Shown in pieces: positions 58,111 through 64,000 of a stretch of DNA of 64,000 nt. Source of the stretch: Methanosarcina thermophila TM-1 (GTDB taxonomy: Archaea; Halobacteriota; Methanosarcinia; Methanosarcinales; Methanosarcinaceae); the NCBI RefSeq assembly GCF_000969885.1, contig NZ_CP009501.1, positions 1,798,001 through 1,862,000 of the forward strand. Reading direction: 5' to 3'. A program made the translations under genes and the position numbers. The notes beneath the pieces are model-generated. The model was not told the origin of the DNA and searched no databases. It was given only the letters and a program-made list of their open reading frames with translations. Every line of letters begins with the position of its first letter. Within the stretch, counting starts at the first letter, position 1.

Positions 58111-58619
58111 GTTTTTTGGCAAAAGTTTTCATTTATCCTCTAAATAGTCTTATTCTGGCCGACCTGGTTGAACGTTTCGGGCACAAACCCTTAACCGTTA
58201 TGAGCCAGATCCGAGAAAAAGTTACAAGTCTCAGCCTGGACTCTCCTCCTATAAATATAACTCCAGAAGACCCTAAACTGGGTCTTAAATATGCTGCAAT
58301 TGAAGTCCCGGCTGGAGTAAGAGGAAGAATGTCCCTTATGGGTCCCCTTGTAGAACAGGCAGAAGCCGCAATTATTGTTGAGAACCCTCCCGCGGACTTC
58401 GGCTGTGTGGGTTGTAATCGCACAAACGAACTGGTAAAATATCTGATTCGCTCAAAAGGTGTCCCTGTTCTTGAGGTAAAGTATCCGGAGTCCGACGAAG
58501 AAGCCCGCGATTTTGTAAACAAAATTGCAGAATTTCTGGAAACGCTGCCCAAGGAGAAACCTGAAGAAGAGGAAAAGGCGGGAGAGAAAGAGTCTTCAGA
58601 AGAGGAGGTAAAGGAATGA
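58107..58619 (+). CDS. mmp5: Methanogenesis marker protein 5
   Basis: A 170-residue marker 5 protein. It contains [20 protein letters not shown], a pair of cysteines that may bind a metal or act in redox chemistry, and ends in a long acidic tail ([18 protein letters not shown]). The GTG start overlaps mmp6, and its stop overlaps the mmp15 ATG, so the genes are translationally coupled. Function unknown. Confidence 0.93.
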   Translation: MSFLAKVFIYPLNSLILADLVERFGHKPLTVMSQIREKVTSLSLDSPPINITPEDPKLGLKYAAIEVPAGVRGRMSLMGPLVEQAEAAIIVENPPADFGCVGCNRTNELVKYLIRSKGVPVLEVKYPESDEEARDFVNKIAEFLETLPKEKPEEEEKAGEKESSEEEVKE

Positions 58620-59863
58620 GCGCTCAAAAATCCGAGGTAGTAAAGATTGCGCTGGTTTCCTGCGGCTCTGAGTATGCTGGAGTTCAGCCCGAGTTTGAAG
58701 AAGCTGCAGCTAAAGTAAATGCAAAATTTGTTTTCCCTGAGGTTGATATTGCATCTATAGATACCATAGGCAGGGATTTCGGGCTTGAGGTCGCAAGTGG
58801 GGATCTAAGGCTTATGATGGCCAGAGCAAAGGCTGTCGTCGAAGGCACAGCCAATGTGGATGGGGTTTTTATTGCTACCTGCTTCCGCTGTGCTGAAGGG
58901 GCTATTGTACGAAATGAGATCAGGAGGTACATCTACAGGCACTCAAAAATCCCGGTAATCAGTTACTCATTTACTGAAAGCACAACGGCAGGTACCCTGC
59001 TCACGCGTCTGGAAGCCCTGACCACGATTGTCAGACGCAGGCACCTCCTTACAAGGGAGGTTCAGACAGGACTGACTGCGGGAATAGATTCAGGGTCAAC
59101 AACTACAAAAGCCGTGATAATGAGGGATAACAAAATAATAGGCAAGGGATGGGTACCCACAACAAAAGTCCTTGATAGTGCCGAAGAGGCGTACTCTATT
59201 GCCCTGAAAGAAGCCGGGGTCTCCAGGGAAGAAATCCAGGCTCTAGGTACTACTGGATACGGGCGCTTCCTTGTAGGGAATCATTTAAAAGCTCAGCTTA
59301 TCCAGGAAGAAATTACCGTCAACTCAAAAGGAGCGGTCTATCTTGCAGACAGGCAGAAAGGTCCTGCAACCGTTATTGATATAGGTGGTATGGACAACAA
59401 GGCAATCTCGGTTGAAGACGGAATCCCCGGAATGTTTACAATGGGCGGGATCTGCGCAGGTGCCTCAGGACGTTTCTTTGAAATGATCTCAAAACGGCTT
59501 GGGGTAGACATCACTGAACTCGGAGCCCTGGCAGTCAAAGGAATGCACGAAAGGGTGCCCATGAGCAGCTACTGTATAGTTTTCGGAATTCAGTCCCTTG
59601 TAAATTCCCTTGCTAAAGGATCTACGCCTGAAGATGTGGCAGCTGCGGCTTGTTACAGCGTGGTGGAACAGATCTATGAGCAGCAGTTGCAGGAAGTGGA
59701 GGTAATAGAACCGCTGATTCTTGTGGGAGGCTCATCCCTGATTGAAGGAGTTCCAATAGCCCTGGGGAGGCTTCTCAAGATCGATGTCCTCGTGCCCAAA
59801 GACTCTCATCTTATAGGAGCAGTAGGAGCAGCTTTGCTTGCTTCAGGATATGTAGAGGAGTGA
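58616..59863 (+). CDS. mmp15: Methanogenesis marker protein 15, BadF/HgdC-type ATPase
   Basis: A 415-residue protein. The C-terminal part is an ASKHA-fold ATPase like the activators of 2-hydroxyacyl-CoA dehydratases and benzoyl-CoA reductase: [14 protein letters not shown] (phosphate loop), [12 protein letters not shown], and [16 protein letters not shown] with the cysteine that in activators ligates a [4Fe-4S] cluster bridging the dimer. The N-terminal 150 residues have [14 protein letters not shown]. By analogy it may deliver low-potential electrons, a need that fits activation of Ni(I) in F430. Confidence 0.94.
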   Translation: MSAQKSEVVKIALVSCGSEYAGVQPEFEEAAAKVNAKFVFPEVDIASIDTIGRDFGLEVASGDLRLMMARAKAVVEGTANVDGVFIATCFRCAEGAIVRNEIRRYIYRHSKIPVISYSFTESTTAGTLLTRLEALTTIVRRRHLLTREVQTGLTAGIDSGSTTTKAVIMRDNKIIGKGWVPTTKVLDSAEEAYSIALKEAGVSREEIQALGTTGYGRFLVGNHLKAQLIQEEITVNSKGAVYLADRQKGPATVIDIGGMDNKAISVEDGIPGMFTMGGICAGASGRFFEMISKRLGVDITELGALAVKGMHERVPMSSYCIVFGIQSLVNSLAKGSTPEDVAAAACYSVVEQIYEQQLQEVEVIEPLILVGGSSLIEGVPIALGRLLKIDVLVPKDSHLIGAVGAALLASGYVEE

Positions 59864-59870
59864 GGAAAAG

Positions 59871-60470
59871 ATGGATTCGCTTGAGGTTTTTGCTGTCGAG
59901 TCCGCAATTCCTTCTGAGCAGGAATTTTACAGGAAAATAATCGAAGACAACATGGCAAGTCTCAGGCTTGCTCCGGCAATAGGGAGAATAAAGGTTGTGT
60001 TGAGACCTGAAGACTCCCTCTTTCAAATGGCAATAATCCTCAGGGATGTAGGAACCAGAGTTACAACAATTGATATTGCCGATGTGGAGGCAAAACCGGT
60101 TGCAGGCGAGATAATAATCTCAATAAAGAAAGAGCAATATATTCCGGAGCTACTGAGAAAACTCTGGGAACGTTACGGGAGAGCTAATATCAGCCAGCCT
60201 GACCGCTGGACTGTTGCCATAAGTACGGACAGGGCAGAGGAAGAAGCGAGTTTTCTTAAAGATATGGTTGTTGCAGATCCCAGGCACAGACTTCATGAGA
60301 ACCTTGTTGATTTTGCAATCCGCATTACTCCCGAAGGCTTCAGAGTTCGTTACCACCTGTATAAAGGCAACAAGTTTATTTTCGTAGCGTCCGAGGAAGC
60401 ATTAAAACATGAATGGATCGAAGAAACAGAGACAATGCTCGAGAAATTGATGGAAGGAGGGAAAACGTAA
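59871..60470 (+). CDS. mmp17: Methanogenesis marker protein 17
   Basis: A 199-residue marker 17 protein without recognisable cofactor motif; mixed alpha/beta sequence. Mmp17 has been found in the MCR activation complex with Mmp3, Mmp7 and McrC. It lies 7 bases after mmp15 with GAGG as ribosome-binding site, and 1 base before mmp7. Confidence 0.93.
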   Translation: MDSLEVFAVESAIPSEQEFYRKIIEDNMASLRLAPAIGRIKVVLRPEDSLFQMAIILRDVGTRVTTIDIADVEAKPVAGEIIISIKKEQYIPELLRKLWERYGRANISQPDRWTVAISTDRAEEEASFLKDMVVADPRHRLHENLVDFAIRITPEGFRVRYHLYKGNKFIFVASEEALKHEWIEETETMLEKLMEGGKT

Positions 60471-60471
60471 G

Positions 60472-61407
60472 ATGGCTGCTGTACTCAAACCCTACCTTTA
60501 TACAGGTGGTGTCCACAAGCATGGGCTTTTAATCGAGCTGCTGGAAGATCTGGGAGGTTACATAGTCCAGAAAGTGGTCACAGGGACTGAAGTAAATCTC
60601 ATAATGCTTATTCCTGAAAAAGATATCCCAGTAGTAAAAAAGCTATCTGACGAACTGTTAGGGATGTTGATAGAAGCTCCCCTGACCGGAGTTGAGATTG
60701 CAGTTGTTTCCCCTACCCTTGCCTCTCATCACCTTCCACATTCAGCCTGTGACGTAGCCGAGTACCTTCGCCACCCCGGAGCTAACACGAACATGATAGG
60801 CCTTGCAAGGGGGATGGGGCGCAGAGTGTCTCTATCTATGGATTATGAAAGAAAACTGATAAACGAGCACGATATTGCAGTTTTCACATTCGGGTCATTC
60901 AGTGACTGTATAATAAACAAGAAGCCAAAACTCTTTGAGGGCATAGAAATCCCGATAGTGGTAACAGGTGGACCTGACCTGAAAACCGAGGAAGTTGCCG
61001 GAGCAGACCTCTATGTTGGGAATATCGGAAGGACTTCCCACAGACTAAGGAGAGCAGAAGAGATTGAAGCCCTTGAGAAACTCAATCAAGGGGTTGCGAA
61101 AATTGCTGACAATATCCGTAAGCAGCAAGCAAAAGATCCCCTCGCAGTGCTTCCTGCCAGAGTTATGAAAGAGATTGAAAACCAGATTCCTGAAATCCGA
61201 ACTGTACTTTCGCCTGCTCCACTTACCCTTCAGCTCAATGGGTTAAGAGTCAAACTGCCTTATGATGAATTCCATGAAAGGATTGAGAAACTTGAATTTG
61301 ATGAAGGGGTCACACTTTCCGAACTCGCAAATATTTCAAGATCAAAAATGAAAAATTATATATTGATAAAAATCAAATCTAAATCTGAAGTTGGTTTTGC
61401 AATTTGA
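60472..61407 (+). CDS. mmp7: Methanogenesis marker protein 7
   Basis: A 311-residue marker 7 protein. Notable segments are YLYTGGVHKHGLLIELLEDLGG, SHHLPHSACDVAEYLRHPGANTN and TGGPDLKTEEVAGADLYVGN. It is a known member of the MCR activation complex. It is the last gene of the marker run, whose internal gaps are 1-7 bases or overlaps from mmp6 onward. Confidence 0.94.
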   Translation: MAAVLKPYLYTGGVHKHGLLIELLEDLGGYIVQKVVTGTEVNLIMLIPEKDIPVVKKLSDELLGMLIEAPLTGVEIAVVSPTLASHHLPHSACDVAEYLRHPGANTNMIGLARGMGRRVSLSMDYERKLINEHDIAVFTFGSFSDCIINKKPKLFEGIEIPIVVTGGPDLKTEEVAGADLYVGNIGRTSHRLRRAEEIEALEKLNQGVAKIADNIRKQQAKDPLAVLPARVMKEIENQIPEIRTVLSPAPLTLQLNGLRVKLPYDEFHERIEKLEFDEGVTLSELANISRSKMKNYILIKIKSKSEVGFAI

Positions 61408-61551
61408 TCCGAATTCTGTTGTGTTAAGAGTTGTCAACTTTGCATTTTTACTGGATTCGTGTATTTTCACTTATCCTTTAAACTGTAAAGCCTTACCCGG
61501 AAAACGGTGACTGAACCCTTTTTCCACGTTGATCTATGCTGGTGGTTTCGT

Positions 61552-62031
61552 ATGGAACTTGAGGATATTGTGGAAATTTTAAAAGAGGACCCTGAGAGAG
61601 CTATTCCTGAACTCCTTGAGGATGTCCGGAATCAGTATGGCGAAGTTCCTTACATCATGAACTTCATGAAGGATCTTCCGGAGATTTTTATTCCAAAAAC
61701 GCTTTATGATAACTCCATAATGAGGGAATTTAAGAATCTTGACCCGGAAACGGTGGAACTTATTTCCATAGGTGTGGCATCTGCTCTTCGCTGCGAGCAT
61801 TGCCTGAAAATGCACATTAGAATTGCAAAAAGAAGAGGGATAAAAAAAGAAAAGATATTTTACGCCATTATGATAGGAGCATCCATCTCCAATGCTGCCG
61901 TGCTTGCCGAAAGTACAAGAGCGCTTGCATCCGAATTCCCGGAGGATGGATGTGAGGAAGAGAAAGAAGAAAAACACTGCTCTGATCCCAACTGTGAGAT
62001 ATGTGATATCTCCAGAGCAGCTCTTAAATAA
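61552..62031 (+). CDS. Carboxymuconolactone decarboxylase/AhpD-like protein
   Basis: A 159-residue all-helical protein of the AhpD-like fold. The active-site motif is ALRCEHCLKMHIRIAKRRG (CxxC plus His), typical of thiol-peroxidase partner proteins. A Cys-rich tail, CSDPNCEIC, is an unusual addition. I chose ATG 61552 because GGTGG lies 6 bases before it; a GTG at 61507 would add 15 unlikely residues. It probably acts in thiol redox or peroxide defence; it follows the marker cluster by 144 bases and may not be co-transcribed. Confidence 0.88.
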   Translation: MELEDIVEILKEDPERAIPELLEDVRNQYGEVPYIMNFMKDLPEIFIPKTLYDNSIMREFKNLDPETVELISIGVASALRCEHCLKMHIRIAKRRGIKKEKIFYAIMIGASISNAAVLAESTRALASEFPEDGCEEEKEEKHCSDPNCEICDISRAALK

Positions 62032-62320
62032 ATAGGAAGGTCCAGTAATATATCAATCATATCAATCAGGTTTTTATAAATATTGTAAAAATATTACAAA
62101 AGTTTTCTAATTTTTATAGAATAATTCTCTGACAAGAAGCTACTGCCGGGAGCATCTCCGTAAATAATTAAAACAATACGTCAATTAAACCACGCTTTTG
62201 CATCAGGCTTATGCGAATATATGCGAGGGAGCTGTGGGGTATGTAGATATATTCAGGAGATCGATACATTTACATCAAGTTCTCAGGGTCAGATAGCATT
62301 TAGTATGGAGGCTGATTCGT

Positions 62321-63025
62321 ATAAATCGAAACCGTATTTACGGAATTAAACTGTTTTTTGTACTGTTACTGATAGTACCTATTTTACCTGCTGTTTCAGC
62401 TGCATCCAATTCAAATCAAGAAAGGATTCTGGACTATCCGTGGGATCATTCCCCTATTACTGTATATATAGACAACACCAATGTTCCCGAACACTATAGC
62501 CCTACCTATTATACACAGATAGAAAAGGCTATGGAATACTGGGAGAAAGGAGGAAATGGAAAACTAAAATACAAGCCTGTTTTCGAATTTGCTGATTCGA
62601 AAGATGCTGATATCAGAGTAAAATGGGTAGAAAACCTGGAAGCTGTTGAAGGAGCTCCTTCAGGCGTAGCCGGTTATGCAAGCCCCACGGTATCTAATGG
62701 TCGGTTTGTACGGGTAGATATAGTTCTTGAGGTCGGGAACTACAAGGGAAAAGCCTGGCGTCAGTACGGGGATGCTACAATGCTCTCTATTGCAAAACAT
62801 GAGTTTGGACATGCCCTTGGGCTGGGTCACAGCAACAACAGGCGAGACATAATGTATCCCGAGTATGAGCTGAGAGATAACATAAATCCTCTCCTCCTGA
62901 GCAAGTACGGCAATGTGCTGCGTTTAGCAGGTTTTGCAGCTCTAGCAGTTCTCCTCTATCTAGGAATAAGCTGGCTGCACAGCAGGAAAAAAAGGAAAAT
63001 ACTTGAGGAGAAATATCTCAAGTAG
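62321..63025 (+). CDS. Membrane-anchored matrixin-like metzincin with ATA start
   Basis: Zinc protease with the metzincin motif HEFGHALGLGH (His160, Glu161, His164, His170) and a Met-turn in RDIMYPEY. A C-terminal membrane segment (about residues 205-225) and a basic tail follow. The first in-frame ATG is at 62531, but the frame is open upstream and encodes a perfect signal peptide (NRNRIYGIKLFFVLLLIVPI then LPAVSAA), so the true start is upstream. Behind GGAGG (62307-62311) the only initiating-like codon at proper distance is ATA at 62321, giving 234 residues. It should work outside the cell membrane. Whether ATA is used or is a mutation is open. Confidence 0.78.
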   Translation: MNRNRIYGIKLFFVLLLIVPILPAVSAASNSNQERILDYPWDHSPITVYIDNTNVPEHYSPTYYTQIEKAMEYWEKGGNGKLKYKPVFEFADSKDADIRVKWVENLEAVEGAPSGVAGYASPTVSNGRFVRVDIVLEVGNYKGKAWRQYGDATMLSIAKHEFGHALGLGHSNNRRDIMYPEYELRDNINPLLLSKYGNVLRLAGFAALAVLLYLGISWLHSRKKRKILEEKYLK

Positions 63026-63075
63026 ATTTGATTTCAAGTAAATTTTTCTTAAAGTGACCTCAAAGTAAATCTGGA

Positions 63076-63513
63076 TTAAATAGGCAGTTCTGGAGGTTCT
63101 TTATTTTCCGCGGCGAATCTCATAAAGAATTCTCTGAAATGGTCAGGAAGAGCATCCATCTTCAGGATGCGATTAAGAGGACTCCATATGTATTCCACAT
63201 GCTCGTGACTCAACTTTACATCAGCAATAACATATCCCCCATTATATACTATAGCAATTACCCTTTTATCCGGAAGCTCAAAGGTGGCATACCCTGCGAT
63301 CCCTCCAGGCACGATTGAGATCCCGGTCTCTTCCCAGACTTCCCGCACAACAGCTTCTTCAAGGGGTTCCCCACGAACCAGCTTTCCCCCTGGCAGATCC
63401 CATTTTCCCGGATTGCTGTGGGAGTTTTCCGACCGCCTGAGAAGCAGAAACTCGCCTTTCTCATTCCGGAGAATGGCATATACAGAAACTATGTAAGGTT
63501 TCTTCAGATTCAT
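63076..63513 (-). CDS. NUDIX hydrolase
   Basis: A 145-residue NUDIX protein. The Nudix box GKLVRGEPLEEAVVREVWEE followed by TGI matches Gx5Ex7REUxEExGU exactly and binds the catalytic metal. It begins KPYIVSVYAILRNEKGEFLLLRR and lacks extra domains. Substrate is a nucleoside diphosphate linked to another group, not identifiable from sequence; a house-cleaning role is common. It converges on the metzincin gene. Confidence 0.93.
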   Translation of the reverse strand: MNLKKPYIVSVYAILRNEKGEFLLLRRSENSHSNPGKWDLPGGKLVRGEPLEEAVVREVWEETGISIVPGGIAGYATFELPDKRVIAIVYNGGYVIADVKLSHEHVEYIWSPLNRILKMDALPDHFREFFMRFAAENKEPPELPI

Positions 63514-64000
63514 AAAATAATATTTGAGATTACCTGTCTTAAAGACTAGCTTTTTCAGGATTTTCAGGATATAATCCTAAAATCGGTAAATTCTGGGAGA
63601 ATTGATAATAAATTTATTTTTTCAAATTAGTAAAAAAGCATATCCGCCCTTTTAAAAAATATCCAGGAAAGATAAGAATTTTATTTGTTATTTTAAACTA
63701 TTAATCTAAAATATTAGGTGTTAACTTAAATCGAAAAAGATATATTCTGTACTGCATATAATTTTTTTAGAATGGAAAGGGTAAAATCCATTCTTTCAAC
63801 CTGGTCTCCTGGAACCAGCGAAAAAGCTGAGACTTTTTTGATCTGTTTTTTGAATGTCACAGTCACAATTAGGCTCCAGAACTCAGTGCCTTTAGTAGAT
63901 TAAAAGACTAAGTTTGAAGATTGTGATTGAAGTTCTAAAAGGTTTTCAGAGTAGAGGCTGCAGGTCTCGTACACCTGGATAGTTGTAAAAAAATTCTTCC
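63514..64000. other. AT-rich end region without a gene
   Basis: About 490 bases with no supportable gene. AGAATGGA and TCCATTCT form an 8-bp hairpin with a 10-base loop at 63769-63794, preceded by a T-run. It may contain the promoter of the NUDIX gene and of a gene beyond the window. Confidence 0.35.

Noticed and set aside
1..64000. tRNA, rRNA or insertion sequences
   Set aside because: No T-loop/anticodon arrangement, ribosomal RNA stretch, transposase frame or paired terminal repeats could be found by reading both strands; a covariance-model search would be the decisive check.

Overview
The window is a chromosomal segment of a methanogenic archaeon of the Methanosarcina type. The evidence is a run of methanogenesis marker genes beside methyl-coenzyme M reductase component A2, a beta-RFAP synthase for methanopterin, an acetate permease of the AceP type, a CamH-like gamma carbonic anhydrase, the archaeal mevalonate entry genes (thiolase, HMG-CoA synthase, DUF35) and archaeal information-processing genes (FEN1, SUI1/aIF1, NreA, MetG). 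Base composition is moderately AT-rich with long AT-rich intergenic stretches. I see no rRNA, no tRNA, no CRISPR array and no intact insertion sequence.

Layout. 1-5.5 kb: an AAA ATPase / metallo-beta-lactamase pair, purC, a regulator overlapping the PCNA-binding repair protein NreA, and aIF1. 6-9 kb: a small winged-helix protein and purL. 9-14.2 kb: a tightly packed polysaccharide operon (two GH57 proteins, an ACT/V4R sensor and a GH15 glucoamylase); the first GH57 has lost its catalytic acid region. 14.3-18.8 kb: SppA, MetG, CYTH protein. 18.9-22.3 kb: DUF35, thiolase, HMG-CoA synthase and their probable XRE regulator, all on the minus strand. 22.4-28.3 kb: a lone Cas4-like Fe-S protein with apparently dead nuclease motifs, a hexapeptide acetyltransferase without a normal start codon, a PAPS-reductase/ferredoxin fusion, a chagasin-like inhibitor and DinB. 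28.4-31.8 kb: cobalt/nickel ECF transporter genes in the order cbiO-cbiQ, a gap, then cbiM-cbiN, preceded by four copies of a palindromic box. 32-38.8 kb: Nth, a flavin disulfide reductase, PurH, a FilR1-type regulator, a UbiA prenyltransferase. 39-43.6 kb: a purine permease broken by two frameshifts, AceP, a decayed copy of the neighbouring OFA-family MFS gene, DUF1059 and the intact MFS gene. 44-51.6 kb: CamH, GpmI, beta-RFAP synthase, a CDF transporter, FEN1 and two small uncharacterised genes. 52-63.5 kb: presenilin-type protease, HAD phosphatase, then AtwA-mmp3-mmp6-mmp5-mmp15-mmp17-mmp7 (the methyl-CoM reductase activation set), an AhpD-like protein, a membrane-anchored metzincin and a NUDIX hydrolase.

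How the genes work together. Three functional blocks stand out: intracellular glucan breakdown (9-14 kb), the first steps of isoprenoid synthesis with a putative dedicated regulator (18.9-22.3 kb), and maturation/activation of methyl-coenzyme M reductase (54-61.4 kb). De novo purine genes (purC, purL, purH) are scattered singly. The most unusual observations are the paired active/inactive GH57 proteins with an embedded ligand sensor, the inactivated Cas4-like protein, three genes whose best start is a near-cognate ATA or ATT codon behind a good ribosome-binding site, and the operator-like repeat array before cbiO.
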